The notes: generated by a model not told the origin, from the letters alone. A DNA stretch of 64,000 nt from Pterois miles (GCA_947000775.1 CAMQGK010000115.1:928001-992000); one strand, 5' to 3'. Positions 46,914 through 56,590 are shown, numbered from the stretch's first letter. Program-made: numbers and translations.

Positions 46914-49900
46914 TGTCTCCATCTCACCCTGATTCAGTGCCTGAGACAGTGTTACTGCCACACTACTGCACACACACACACACACACACTTGTACACATA
47001 ACAAACAGCGATATCCATCTGAGAATAATTAATATTAGTTAATGTTGTATATGAATAATGATATGGACTATTTTTGGATTTAAACATTGTTATTACATAC
47101 TTATATTAAAAAAACAACGAAGCATTCAAGTGCTGATTTGAAGGTTGATTACCATGGCAACAGTCGAAGCTTCAAGGTATTCAGGTCAGCCCGAGTTCCT
47201 ACAGTCCCTCCAAAACTCTGGACCCGTGAGGCCGACTCCTTTATTTCTGCTGAACACTGAAAACATTTGGGTTTGACATCAACAGATGAATCTGAGACCA
47301 GAGATCAGCATTTCAGCTTCTAGTTCAGGTATTTTAAATTAAAAAAATAATTAAAATTAATATTAAACATAAAAAACACTGTATAAAAGAAGTGCACGTA
47401 GTCGCCGTTTTGAGGGCTCGAAGTTGGAATTGTAGCCGTCGTTATGGAGCCAGAAGTGCCCATATTAGGATGAGAGGGTGGAGCTGGAGGGCCGGGTCAC
47501 GGACATATGGTCAGTCCTGGATACAGTGTCGCCTCAGCGACCAATCACGGTATGGCAGAAAAATCTCCCTGTAGCCCAAGAAGCATTTTCTCCATGGACC
47601 ACCACTGTAAAAGATAATGGAACGACAGACACTTAAAAATCTGTGACTTGACGATGTAAAGTCTACGGGGCCAACAATGCATGTTCAGTGGGCAGCATAA
47701 CCCGAAGCAAACCCGCAAGCAAGAAAACCTGTCGGGCGTATGCGCCGGTTGAGCAGTTGTCATTGAAACAGGCATCATATTGGAGTCTGGTATCTAGTTC
47801 TTATAATGCATCCATGGGCCAGGTACTGGCTCAGCAAGGTGCAGCCGTGATTCATGGTAGCTGTGATACTGAGTGGGATGCTAATTTTGGCTAGTGTGAA
47901 ACATGCTTAAAGCAAAATGGAACCAGACTGGCGCTCAGAGAGCGTACACCATCCAGGTGTTTATGTAGAGATCAGCTGTACGTAGCATCATAAAACACGT
48001 CATTCAAACTGGACAGAAACAGAAAAAGTTGTCATCAACGTGTCTTCAGTCACCCTGCTCATGTGTTATAGCCACTGGTTTTCATGTTGTGACCGATCAG
48101 AATCCTTTATAAATTCCTGAATCCGGATCTTGATCCAGATCGCCACCAAAATGTAATGGATTGTTCGTGGTGCCACACCCCACCCATCCAAAGAAATTCA
48201 TTCAAATCCATCACAGAGTTTTGGAGTAATCCAGCTTCTTACTGAGGATCTTAGCTCTTCTTCCTCCACTGCACATTAGCAATTATTGCATCTGATATTC
48301 ACCCATTACATCTAATGGATCCTGGAGGCCTGCAGAAGTCACCAGAGTGCACACTGCTCAGAGACATTATGCTGTAGATGAAGGATGGAGGAGGAAGAAT
48401 GGATGAGAGCAGGGAATGAGTCAGCAGTGACCAGTGGAAAAAGACAGTGCCTGCTTAAGTGCTATTTTCAAATTCAATTGTACAAGGAGTAAAGGAGGGA
48501 GGGAGGCCCTGCTGTGGCTGCTCGACGCCAGGCTTATTTTCCACCGTCTCTCTGTATCGACCCAGGCGGCTCCCCTGCTGTGCGTCCCCGTCACCGCCGG
48601 TCGGCACTCTCGAGCCCTCGGCCTGCCCACGGAGGGATTCAGCGGCGCCAGGAGGGCGCTGTGCCACCTGCGCAGCCGCATGGAGGAGGTCTGCAGGGAG
48701 GAGGTGGACAAGATCAGCCGCGCAGGTACAGCAGATGGCCTCACTACATACTGAATACTGATAAATATACTGATAGTCACGCAGACACAAGCTCATTGAG
48801 CAGTTTTAAAGTTGGAGCATATACCATTAATATTGCTTCAGTTTCGGTATGGATGAAGTAGATTGAAGCACTCAAATGCTCCCGTTTTTCTTCCAGTCAA
48901 TGAGAACTACGTGTCTGGAGGAGAGTGCGTTAAAGGTAAGTCTAAGAAACACGATACACACCTACAGCCTCTGTGACAGCGTCAGGTCTGAGCTGACCCA
49001 CTTCTACCAGGCTGAAGGCTTTGACATGACATTTAACACTACGAGGGCCAGTGGACGTGTTCATTATTCATGCCAAAGAGGACAGGGCGATGTCTGAGAC
49101 AACACAGTCTGGCTCAGAGCCAGCTCTGCTGCTGTCTAATCACTTCACTTTACTTTAATTGGAAGCAATCAAACGCCGTCCAACCATTTAAAGGGATCAT
49201 TTGGATGTTTTGAAGTGGGGTTGAATGAGGTTCGGTACATTCATTGTGTTCCTACAGTAGCTGGCAGGCAGCTCAGTGGGCCTCCAGCCTGGAGAAACAG
49301 ACAGTAATACCAGCACCATGGCAAAGCAATATACTGCTGTGGACGGGGGCAGCATTGTTTTTATTGTACGGTATATTTATAATATTTTCACCCCTTTACC
49401 TCACTGTCAGACAGCCTTTTCTGACGGAGAACAGAAGCTGTTATATCCACCTGTGCTCTCGTCAAAGCCACCAGCCTCCATTAATAAAAAACAGCATTTT
49501 AAGGCACAGAACACAAGACTTGCTACTTGTCTACCGCTGCCTGGATCGGTTAGTTTGTTTGTTATTGTGTGACGTTGGTGTTTTAAAGCATTTATTTGGA
49601 CTGACATTCACTGTAGGTAAGAGCATGTTGCAGAGATGATGTACTTCTGTAGGCCTACCAGGAAGTTAGCATCGCCGCAGTTACCTCGACAAAAACCCAA
49701 TGGGATTTTTGCAGAAAATAAAGAGGAACAAACCTTTATTTGTCAAGTACATACATGAAATTTGACATCTGCATTTAACCCATCCTAAGTGGAGCGGTGG
49801 GCTGCTGTAAGCACCAAGGGAGCAACTCGGGGTTAAGTGTCTTGCTCAAGAACACTTTGACATGCAGACTGTAGGAGCCGGGGTCGAACCGCCAACCTTG

Positions 49901-52900
49901 TGGTTAAAGGACAAACCCGCTGTACTCACAGAGCTACAGCCGCCGCCGCATAAGCTCTGTGGCAATAATCATGTATGATACTTGGAGGTTTTGTTCAACA
50001 AGATAACATCCGCTAACCGTAGGCTATAAACAAACCACACTGCGGTCACAGCTGCAGTCCAGCCTGTAGCTCTGGTCCCTGACTGTGGATACGCAGCTCA
50101 CACAGGCCCACTTCAAAACATCCATTTATCCCTTTAACTTTAAATGAATTTAAATGAATTAATCTTATGGAAGTGTTTCAGTGACAATGAAAACTGCCCA
50201 CAGCGACATCTGTGGATCCAGACCAAATTGGACATTGTTTTCTTGTTTAGTTTTTGCTATTATTGATATTGTTGACTTTTCTGAGAATATATCAAAATCA
50301 TTGATATGATCCATTGTATTGGGGAGGTGGCCGACATCTCAGTGCGGAGAACTCCAAACCATCTGCAGGGCAACATCCCACGGGAGGTAAGTGGAAAATG
50401 TGGGATTTTTATTTTATTTTATTTGGTGAACTGACCCTTTAACTCACACAAACATCTGATTTCAAATTTGTCAACTTCCCAACTAACCAGCAACAAATCT
50501 GTCAGCTTTAAAGGAATAGTTTGGCTCTTTTGGGAAACACACCTGTTCACATCAGAGAATTAATGATAAGTGTATTGCCCAAAATGTAGAACTAGTTTTA
50601 AATAATAAAGTCACTATGTGAAGGTTTAGTAGGGTCAACAAGGTGTCATTACCAGGGGTGTACCGGTACTGATACCAGATCGACACCGGGCCAACACTGA
50701 CTCAAATAGCTGGATCTGATCTATTCAGTTCAGTTCTATGTTTATATACTACTTCATACACTGTTTAAATTTTTACCCATGTTTTCCTGCTTTAAAAGGG
50801 TTTACACTTGAATTGTAATTCTTGTTCATTTAAATGTTTTACCAAACTATTGGTGTAAGATTTATTATTTTAATAGTAAATAAAAATATTTTAATTTCTA
50901 AGATTTATTACCAAGTTATTGTTGTATGATTTATGCATTTTAATAATAAATAAAAAATCAATTTGTATAAATAAAGTCTAAAGAAATCCTGAAAGGACAG
51001 TGAAGCATACAGCTCATTAATTAGCCACCGGCATCTGACGGGTACTCGGTATCAGCCCAGGCGTCTGGATCAGTATCGGGACTTAAAAAGTCGTTACTGA
51101 ATAATCTGATTTAATGGATTTATGTGCAGTTGTCATTATTTCCCGGCACTTTTGTGGTTGGTGTGCTTCCTGTTTTACCACTCACATATTTTACATTATT
51201 TCTGTCTCACTCATGCTCTCTTTTCTTTCTCCTCACTATTTCACCTTGTGTCCTTCGGTTCCCTCTCTCCCTCTTTGCCACTCTTTCACTCCTAGTCAAT
51301 GCATTTATTCCACTGCATGTATTTCCATCGTATGGACAGAAGTGTTGAAATCCAGTTTCTGTGTCTGTCTCTCGTGTCTCCGACCAGCAGCGCCGGTGTC
51401 CTTCCCTCTGTCCTCTTTGTCTCTGCAGCCGGCCGATCAGAGGATGAGGGCGGCGTTCCTCAGGTGTAAGTCTGTCCTCCATCTCCTCCACTTCTCAAAC
51501 TCCACTCCTCCTTCTCCCTCCCTTCCTCTCTGCATCCTTTCTTTTCTCTCTCCCTCTGGTGCACCCATTCAGTTTGACCGTCCCGCATGTCCTTCCCCAT
51601 CTTAATCTCTCTCTTCCTCCTTTCTTTCTGCGACTCTTTCCTTCTCCTCCTCCTTTTCCACCCTTTTCTCTTTCTTCTCTCCGTGCTTCAAGTTCATAGA
51701 TAATGAGAGTCCTGTAGGGAAATGTGAGAGCCCGGTCTGGATCCTCATCAATGATGGATGGCAGTCATACTCTATTTATGACATCCACGTCCGTCATTTA
51801 AAGCAGGTCCTTGTCCCGACAGAAACAAGTCAGCTGACAGGAAGACAGGTCAGCGTCACCTTGTTTGACATTAATAATGAATTTGGTCAGAGGAGGATTA
51901 AGGTTGTGTTTCATTTATCCCTCCTGTGCCAAAATGTCAGCTGTGGGAGTGGCAGAGTAGAAACAGGAAATAAGGAACCTGATCCCACTTCTGTCATTAT
52001 TTAGGTTTATAGTCATTAAGTTTTGGACAAATAAAAATGTTGACCTGAAGATGGCGCTAGATAACATAAGATGAGCCTTTATCGATCCCCAGAGGGCGCT
52101 TCGTCTAGATGAGATGGTAGAGTTACAGTCTCAAAGATCTCTGTTTCTCTTTGGCAGCTTCTGTGGCGATTAGCAGTAATTGCAGGTGTGTCAGTCAACC
52201 TCAAGGTGCTGCTAAAGGAAAAGTCACTAAAGTCAGTATGATTCATCCTTTAGGAAACATGAAATTCATCCAGGAAGAGGTGGAGACCAGCATTACATCC
52301 CTCGAGACATTTTTTATTAGGGCTAAAATTATTTTTATTTGTTATTATATTATTATCTAAATGACAATGACGTGTCCCCAAAGCTGCGTCTCCAATTTAC
52401 AATGATAAACAGCAAAAAACAGCTAATTTTCTAATTTTAGATGCTTTTATTTTGATTGCTTGCTTGTCAGTCAAGTCAGCTTTATTTATGTAGCCCAAAC
52501 TCACAACTTTGCCTCCAATAGCTTTGTAATCTGTACAGCACTCAAAACTTGCTATCCGAAGACTCTCAGTTTGAATGGGACAAGAAATGAACGATCATTT
52601 CATAAACCCTGGCGGCTCCCCAGGCGCTGGTTTCTGGCTGAATGAACGCTGTCTGAAACGTCTGTCCTCGATCTATCCGTCTAACCAGCTATAATCTTTA
52701 ACTACTGGGAGTTGTGACACTGGTTAGATCAACTTCTGCAGGTCAAAGTGAGGATTTTGGTTGCAGACGATCCAGACGTTTCCAATCTGGATACTCTCTC
52801 TCGTCTCGTCTCTCGTCTGTCCTGTAGAATGTCTTTTCTTTGGGGCTGGAAACCTCTGAATCTCAGTCTGACTTGTCCTTCGGTTTCCTTCCCTCCAGTT

Positions 52901-53452
52901 TCATGCCGTCTGTCGTTGGACCCTGATACAGCCCACCCTACTCTGGTTCTCCTGGAGGGTCCTCAGGGGGCCCACTGTGGCGAGGAGCCCCAGTCGTACC
53001 CCCCTCACCACCAGCGCTTTGATTCAGTGGCCCAGGTCCTCTGCAGGGAGGGCCAGTTTGGTGGCGCCAGCTACTGGGAGGTGGAGTGGAGGGGTGGAGG
53101 ATGGGTCGACATCGGCGTCACCTACCGAGGTATCGGACGCAAAGGTGGCGGAAAACCCTGCCTGCTGGGGCGCAACGAGAACTCTTGGCGACTGAGGTGT
53201 ACACACGCCGGATACGCCGCCTGGCACGACAACCGCAAGACCACGGTGGCCGCGCCGCCGTGCCCCAGGATCGGCGTGTTCCTGGAGCGCCAGAAAGGAG
53301 CGCTGTCCTTCTACAGCGTGGCGGACACGGTGGTGCTGCTGCACACTTTCCGCTGCCCGTTCTCTCAGCCGCTGTACCCGGCCTTCCGCCTGGACCTGGA
53401 CTCCACGCTGCTCATCAGCCCCCATGAGGGAAGCAATGGAAACCCACCCTGA
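32884..53452 (+). CDS. TRIM-family E3 ubiquitin ligase, finTRIM-like (8 exons, complete)
   Basis: TRIM proteins ubiquitinate partners chosen by their C-terminal PRY-SPRY domain; the fish finTRIM group is linked to antiviral and mucosal immunity. Joining 32884-33483, 38742-38837, 44661-44741, 45833-45985, 48566-48725, 48897-48935, 51388-51465 and 52899-53452 gives 1761 nt with every phase compatible (586 residues plus stop). Order: C3HC4 RING (residues about 15-60), B-box 1 (GDVPCDFC to RRHKLV, about 100-140), a degenerate second B-box, coiled coil (about 200-310), linker, PRY (RLSLDPDTAHPTL) and SPRY (YWEVEWRGGGWVDIGV). The chosen ATG gives MAQANISVTESQFRCPVC, the usual finTRIM start. The first two linker exons and the 51388 start are the least certain. 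The exact orthologue is not assigned. Introns are packed with transposons and tandem arrays. Confidence 0.85.
33484..34056 (+). other. Start of TRIM intron 1
   Basis: No gene. A poly-A run (about 34028-34049) lies just before the SINE insertion. Confidence 0.6.
34070..34406 (-). mobile_element. tRNA-headed SINE, full-length copy with target-site duplication
   Basis: Same family as the copy at 22394. On the minus strand the B box is GGTTCGATTCC, a near-perfect Pol III consensus. The flanks AAGAGACAAAAAT (34057-34069) and AAGAGATAAAAAT (34407-34419) are a 13-bp duplication with one mismatch. The tail is GGATGGATGGAT. Confidence 0.85.
34431..35660 (-). mobile_element. Decayed Tc1/mariner transposon with terminal inverted repeats
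   Basis: The ends match in inverted orientation (TTTATTGAAAA, then AGGCTGTTCATCAGCTGATC, at about 34431-34480 and complement at 35600-35660). Minus-strand transposase pieces in order: VRMVESVKASQRSIAAEAGR, SSTQIKAVTDSDCSPVTIRK, LFGLWEAAPNMGHRQ, NLDGAEGFQRYWTDQQI, FQTVDALRGAVFTTWSNVPT. Many frameshifts and stops. Two local tandem repeats have grown inside it: 18-bp (about 34.76-34.83 kb) and 17-bp GTCCTCGGTCAGACCGG (about 34.86-34.96 kb). Confidence 0.9.
36455..36972 (+). repeat. Dispersed repeat, ATATCGTGATAC / CAGATTCTTGCCAATACACAGCC family
   Basis: Contains TTTTTAATTAACC, ATGAAACTAGAAGACC, AAATGGGTTCCTTGG and ends AGATTCTTGCCAATACACAGCCC. A sister copy lies at 42860-43445 and a partial inverted one at about 61.27-61.56 kb. 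Class not recognised; it is non-coding. Confidence 0.65.
37890..38700 (-). mobile_element. LINE 3' end with reverse-transcriptase relic (CR1/Rex1-like)
   Basis: The minus strand reads PLFIGGAAVEVVSSFRYLGA, DLTWSTNASHLVRKAHQR, SFYQCAVESVL and AAERKALQRVVEAARR, the C-terminal end of CR1/Rex1-type reverse transcriptases with a short deletion. Its 3' untranslated end contains the 15-bp array at 38131-38268, and a TTCAAGGAACTTTATTGTC end at about 37905. Confidence 0.8.
38131..38268. repeat. 15-bp tandem repeat (CTTCCGGTGGTCTTG)
   Basis: About nine copies inside the 3' end of the LINE relic. The frame stays open only because the unit is 15 bp. Confidence 0.93.
38742..38837 (+). CDS. TRIM exon 2 (start of coiled coil, 96 nt)
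   Basis: Phase 0 to 0, exactly the 96-nt size of the second exon in TRIM genes. Reads LQLQESQRMVQARTRTGERE, then LEEFQQSLESLK. Acceptor tctgtcag; donor AAG|gtgaca leads straight into CA and GA repeats. A LINE relic abuts it upstream. Confidence 0.88.
39415..41850 (+). mobile_element. LINE endonuclease region (RTE-like), split by a tandem array
   Basis: Plus strand before the array: VDMMERRKVDILSVQETRWK, GSKARSLGAGFKLLHRGVDG, VILKEEFGRNVLSD, VWSELDEVMQRIP and SGHVGEGN, a recognisable apurinic-endonuclease domain with stops and shifts. After the array (from about 41620): YQDRNAGGQMVVDFAKRI and KRRTKGGRRRFMDVGKEDMK. The two halves are contiguous in the family, so the array at 39879-41619 sits inside the domain. 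The LINE is dead. Confidence 0.85.
39879..41619. repeat. 11-bp minisatellite (GAGGTGATGAA / GAGGTGGTGAG)
   Basis: About 158 units of 11 bp, mixing GAGGTGATGAA, GAGGTGATGAG and GAGGTGGTGAG, with a few shorter GAGGGATGAG units. Because 11 is not a multiple of 3 and the complement has no stop in any frame, three overlapping 600-residue frames (Ser/Pro/His/Leu-rich) appear on the minus strand; none is a gene. Confidence 0.97.
41861..42520. repeat. 20-bp minisatellite, 33 copies, nearly perfect
   Basis: The unit is GTTACCTTCACTGGCTGCTT. 33 copies fill 660 bp with one recurrent G-to-A change (CTGACTGCTT) in three units (42081, 42161, 42281) and one edge change. Three long plus-strand frames are artefacts. 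Confidence 0.98.
42699..42848. repeat. 9-bp CTGCTTCAG / CTGCTCCAG repeat
   Basis: About 16 units of a CAG-containing 9-mer, reading Ala-Ala-Ser/Pro on one strand and Gln-Leu-Lys/Glu on the other. Located in TRIM intron 2. Confidence 0.95.
42860..43445 (+). repeat. Dispersed repeat, sister of 36455-36972
   Basis: Shares GCGATACTGTATAGATTCTT-type starts, TTTTTAATTAACC, AAATGGGTTCTCTGGGTCCC, and AATATATCTCAATACATTGAATCGTTACC ahead of a CACCAGATTTTTGCAAAT end. Confidence 0.65.
43450..44660 (+). other. Remainder of TRIM intron 2
   Basis: No gene. A short (CA)n at 43678-43709, and inverted words AACCCTTTATCTC (43620) / ATGAGATAAAGGGTT (43653) that could form a hairpin. Confidence 0.5.
44661..44741 (+). 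CDS. TRIM exon 3a (coiled coil, first part)
   Basis: 81 nt, phase 0 to 0, acceptor tgtgtttcag, donor GAG|gtgagg. Reads VSASAVLEDSEALFADMALR, then LEKTKAE. Together with the next exon it makes 234 nt, the canonical length of the single TRIM coiled-coil exon. Confidence 0.85.
44949..45649 (-). mobile_element. Tc1-like transposon, internally deleted, with terminal inverted repeats
   Basis: Inverted ends CACTGGCCACATAATTAGGT (left) and ACCTAATTATGTGGCCAGTG (right). The minus strand keeps the transposase C-terminus: SPDLSPTDHLWDVVEREIHI, TNLQQLCDFIMSVWTK and MTPRMKTVLKAKGGPT, plus an N-terminal scrap FERGLVVGARRAGL near the right end. The catalytic middle is missing. It lies in the intron that splits the coiled-coil exon. 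Confidence 0.9.
45833..45985 (+). CDS. TRIM exon 3b (coiled coil, second part)
   Basis: 153 nt, phase 0 to 0, acceptor gtcccgcag, donor CAG|gtgagg. Reads VRARLEAKERAVV, through VLEKDLEELRRRDEEITQLL, to NAHFLQ, the typical end of the TRIM coiled-coil exon. Confidence 0.88.
46116..46920. repeat. CCTG/TCTG tetranucleotide tract (about 800 bp)
   Basis: About 200 tetranucleotides, CCTG runs of up to about 15 units mixed with TCTG and a few TCCC variants. It begins 130 nt after TRIM exon 3b. Long Cys-Leu-Pro or Arg-Gln frames through it are artefacts. Confidence 0.98.
46935..48560 (+). other. TRIM intron after exon 3b, right part
   Basis: No gene. (CA)n at about 46967-46990. The stretch at 48.06-48.25 kb is an inverted relative of the repeat at 9.3 kb. 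Confidence 0.5.
48566..48725 (+). CDS. TRIM exon 4 (linker, CREEVDKIS)
   Basis: 160 nt, phase 0 in and phase 1 out, acceptor cgacccag, donor CAG|gtacag. Starts AAPLLCVPV right after FLQ and ends with LRSRMEEVCREEVDKIS, the usual helix before the PRY-SPRY part of finTRIMs. Confidence 0.85.
48897..48935 (+). CDS. TRIM exon 5 (short linker exon)
   Basis: 39 nt with a strong acceptor (tttttcttccag) and donor (AAAG|gtaagt), phase 1 to 1. Reads VNENYVSGGECVK. No family motif, so the call rests on splice signals and phase. Confidence 0.6.
49715..49955 (-). repeat. Probable SINE, B-box-bearing
   Basis: The minus strand has GGCGGCTGTAGCTCTGTGAG followed by GGTTCGACCCC, the A- and B-box pattern of a Pol III promoter. 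It ends in the AAATAAAGG-like complement of CCTTTATTTGTCAAGT. Confidence 0.55.
50650..51095 (+). repeat. AT-rich dispersed element, copy 1
   Basis: Starts GTACCGGTACTGATACCAGATC and ends GGATCAGTATCGGGACTTAAAAAGTCG. The body has two GTATGATTTAT-type words followed by AATAATAAATAAAAA. Its relative at 63175-63730 shares the same order of words. Confidence 0.7.
51388..51465 (+). CDS. TRIM exon 6 (pre-SPRY linker)
   Basis: Ends with DQRMRAAFLRF once spliced, matching the TRIM pattern T/R-x-x-FLQYS before the PRY domain. The donor T|gtaagt is strong and gives the phase needed by the next exon. The acceptor could be 51387 or three bases on; an inner acceptor at 51428 would need an extra exon (see rejected items). 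Confidence 0.65.
51466..52898 (+). other. TRIM intron 6
   Basis: Pyrimidine-rich at 51.48-51.69 kb. At about 52.47-52.64 kb there is the common fish end GTCAGCTTTATTTATGTAGCCC. No gene. Confidence 0.5.
52899..53452 (+). CDS. TRIM exon 7 (PRY-SPRY / B30.2) with stop
   Basis: 554 nt ending in TGA. Contains CRLSLDPDTAHPTLVL (PRY), RFDSVAQVLCREGQF, YWEVEWRGGGWVDIGVTYRG, LGRNENSWRLRC, RIGVFLERQKGALSFYSV and TFRCPFSQPLYPAF, all in the order of a complete B30.2 domain. LERQKG replaces the common LDYxxG turn. No disabling change. Confidence 0.93.
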
Positions 53453-54498
53453 CCTTCCCGCCCGTCCTCATCAGGATGAGGTGTAACTACTGCAGGAAAG
53501 GGCTGCTGGCTCTGAACGCTAAAACAATACTAGTGAAGAAGCAACTACATCAGGAAGAAGCATCACAGTCAGGAAACTCTTTCCTGTTTTCATACACGTC
53601 CTTTATCGTAGCCTCTCCTTCTGTGAGTGCCTCTCCACAAAAACTGATTTTTCAAAATCAAAAATGATTGTAAAATACTGTGTTGGGATTTTCACAATAG
53701 CCATTATTCACAGTGCACATGATGACTTGTGTGGTAGGAAAAGTTCAGGTGTTACTAATAATACTAACACTGACTACATTTGCATGCACACAATATTATA
53801 GTTTTTGCCTTTATTCTGAAAAAGACAATATTCCTACAAAGCTTTTTCCATGGTTAATGAAAATACATATCCCACTAATATTCCCGTTTACATGCAGCTG
53901 TGTATGTGGACGTATTCGACGGTGCAAACACAGCCTCCGTCTTTCAACAGCCGTCCTGTAATGTATCCAAAAACCTGTTGATATCTAAGTTTTCCATAAG
54001 GTTTAAAAGTTGGTGCGTTTCTCCTTCAGAGCAGATGTGTGGACATTTCTTTTGGGCATCTCTGCAAACTGTTGGCTAGTCAGTTTGTGTTCAGCACACA
54101 AAGCTGGCCGTAAAAACCCCAACTGAGATGCTGTATAAATGTCTACAGAAAGCTCCTAAAACTGCTAAAACGTCCAACTATCCACCATGTTTTAATCGGA
54201 AAATGCTCCATTCAGAATAAGGCCTATTTCAGAATATGTAAATTACATGACCTCTATGAAATTCAGGTCATATTCAGAGTAATATTCAGAATAATAACAA
54301 AGTCGACGGCTCTCTTCTGTCCTGTGGTGACAGTGAGCCAGTAGGCACAATATCAGGATGCTGAAGCTGAAACAACATTTTCAGCCACTTTTCGTTTTAT
54401 TTTTTACTCTTGTGCTTTTTTTTTCAAAGAAGTGTTGTGATGGATAGAAACATGAAAATTCTTCACTCTTTTAGGTTTTGAAAGCTGAATATATACTA
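53453..54498. other. Intergenic, downstream of TRIM
   Basis: Includes the presumed TRIM 3' UTR. 53.7-54.3 kb has the look of an old DNA transposon (TTTGCATGCACACAATATT, TTCAGAATAAGGCC) but I could not match ends. Confidence 0.4.
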
Positions 54499-54858
54499 GG
54501 GCTGATAGTAACATGTTAACACATTTGTTTTAACACCACTTATTTGTTTAACACATAAACACAACCTTCGATTTTTAGGTGAAGATACTCAGAAACGAGG
54601 AATCCAACCATGTCGTACTGGCTTCTCACGAAGGAGGTTAAATAAGCAGACATGCCCACTGTGGACAATCATGAGATTAATCAGTCACAATTAAATATTG
54701 TCATTCATTAATAGGGCTTTCAGTGCCTAGTTTCATATGATACCAGTTTTTGACTCCTACCTAAAAATCACGAGTTGTGTTACTGAGTGAAAGAAATTAG
54801 TGGCGTTAAAACGAGTTTGTGTTAACACGTTGTTATTGCGTTAACTTTGACAGCCCTA
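54499..54858. mobile_element. MITE with TAGGGCTG ends
   Basis: Left end CTAGGGCTGATAGTAACATG and right end GTTAACTTTGACAGCCCTA are imperfect inverted repeats. About 360 bp, non-coding, with repeated GTTAACAC words. Confidence 0.65.
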
Positions 54859-55239
54859 ACACACAGTATATATATCAACAAGAAGGTTCAGATCAGCACC
54901 ATAAAGATACTAGAAAGTATTCACTCCTAGTCGTTTAGCTTTTAACACGTATCAGATGGTGGATTTGTCTTGTTCACTCCCCACACTGACATGCTGAATA
55001 TCTAGTACCTGTGACGACTTGAATACCCACAAACTCGCTGCCGAGACATGAGAAACCTCACTCAGTTATTCATGGTGCAGATGTGACCTGCTGAAGTGAC
55101 CTCGGCTCCACATTTAGACCCGTTTCAGGCCATATGGTGTCAGACGTGCTTCTTCAGGTCCTGCCTGTCATGCTGTTTGAGGCCATTTTCTTTTATGTGG
55201 GTGGGTTTTTGTGTGAATCACATTGTGATCATTAAAGCA

Positions 55240-55570
55240 GAATACCGTGAATTGAAGGTGTAGTTTGATATTTGGGAAATGTGCTCGCTCGCTTTCTTGC
55301 CTGGAATGAGATGAGAAGACTTTACTGTCTACACCAGAGGTAACGAAATCCCCCTTCCTCTGCACCTCTTTGTGTAAAACCATAATTTGTTATCTTTTAC
55401 TCTTTATGTACAGATTAAACAGGCAGCATATAACGTGTCAGTTCGTGGATTTTGTCACCTTTGGACAGAGCCAGACTAGCTTTTTCCCCGTTTCCAGTCT
55501 TTGTGCTTCTCACCTAACTCCCCAAGAAAGCGAAGTATAATTCCCAAAAACAGTGAACTATTCCTTTAAC
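55240..55570. repeat. Dispersed repeat ending in GTGAACTATTCCTTTAA
   Basis: GTAGTTTGATATTTGGGAAATGTGCTCGC at one end and AAAAACAGTGAACTATTCC at the other: a common teleost element, also glimpsed at about 17.03-17.15 and 50.51 kb. Confidence 0.6.
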
Positions 55571-55584
55571 GCCACATTCACATT

Positions 55585-56590
55585 GCAGGCAGGGTTATTA
55601 TAGTTAACTATCTAAAACTGAAACTAAAACGACAATAACCAGTGAAAAATACTTTTAGTAATCCTTTTGAACGATATTGCCTCGTTAAAAAAATGAATAA
55701 AAATATAGGAAGTTAAACGTCATGGTTCTCTGAAAACCGATGGATTGTCTACTCCGGGTCGGGGATGAGTCTTTACTTCAAGTGAAAGAGATCAAGTACC
55801 TCGGGGTCCTGAGTGAGGGGACGATGGACCACCATTGCATTCGCTTTACTGTACTGTTGTGATGAAGAGAGAGCTGAGCCTGAAGGCAAAGCTCTGGATC
55901 TACCGGCCAGTCTTCGTTCCTGCTCTCAGCTCTGGTCCTGAGGGCTGGTCGGGACCCAGAGATCTAGATCCAAGGTACAAGCAGCCATAATGGGTTTTAC
56001 TCAGGGGGGTGGCTGGCGTCCCCTTTAGAGATAGGGTGAGGGGCTCGGAGTAGAGCTGCTGCTGGGCTGAAAGGAGCCAGTTGAGGTGGCAGGACCAGCT
56101 GGGAGGAGGCCCCGGAGAAGACCCAGGACTAGGTGGAGAGATTAGATCTCCACACTGACCTGGGAACACCTCGGGATCCCCCAGTCAGAGCTGGTTAATG
56201 TGGCCCAGGAAAGGGAAGTCTGGGGTCCCTGTTGGAGCTGTTGGTCCTGAGACCCGACCCGGATAAGAGGATGAAGATGAGTGAGTGAAAAATAACCGTA
56301 AAATAATTTCAGTTTCAGTTTTTTAGCTGTAATATATCACTGGCCTCTCTGGTGACACTGACCCACAGAAACTGAACAGACCTACCAGGAGATGGCGCTG
56401 TGCTGTAATTGCTTCACTAACGTACCTCAGCTATTACATTCATTTTTATTACACAGTTCTCCAGTCATGTATACAGTCATGTACTGTATATGTACAAAAA
56501 CAAAATGACACTAAACCTCTGAAAACTAACTAAAACTAAAATGAAACGTAAAAGTCAAAACTAAGTGAAAATTCAACTATTATAACCTCA
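55585..56590 (+). mobile_element. AAACTGAAACTAAAAC element with a nested Rex3-like LINE
   Basis: GGGTTATTATAGTTAACTA...AAACTGAAACTAAAACG at the left, and ACTAAAACTAAAATGAAACG...ATTCAACTATTATAACC at the right, look like two halves of one element. A Rex3-like LINE occupies about 55745-56285 between them. Confidence 0.65.
55745..56285 (+). mobile_element. Rex3-like LINE 3' end
   Basis: Codes in shifted frames for the end of a reverse transcriptase (GAAAGAGATCAAGTACCTCG; AGAGAGCTGAGCCTGAAGGC; CTCTGGATCTACCGGCCAGT) and ends CTGTTGGTCC...CGACCCGACCCGGATAAGAGG ATGAAGATGAGTGAGTGA. The GATG-type tail is the hallmark of Rex3. Confidence 0.8.

Larger units (their letters stand above)
48936..51387 (+). 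other. TRIM intron 5
   Basis: Holds a retroelement end at about 49715-49955 whose complement has a B-box-like GGTTCGACCCC, a repeat of the AAAGGAATAGTTTGGCTCTTTTGGG family (about 50.51 kb), and the AT-rich element at 50650-51095. Confidence 0.55.

Noticed and set aside
46038..47087. Long Cys-Leu-Pro and Arg-Gln frames
   Set aside because: Products of the CCTG/TCTG tract; they start in a TRIM exon frame or in intron DNA by chance.
47392..47894. Short frames with mixed composition
   Set aside because: No homology or splice support; within a TRIM intron.
50343..50386. Possible 44-nt TRIM exon (acceptor acatctcag, donor GAG|gtaagt)
   Set aside because: It would restore phase if exon 6 began at 51429, but it lacks a pyrimidine tract and has no family motif; starting exon 6 at 51388 needs no extra exon. 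It remains an alternative.
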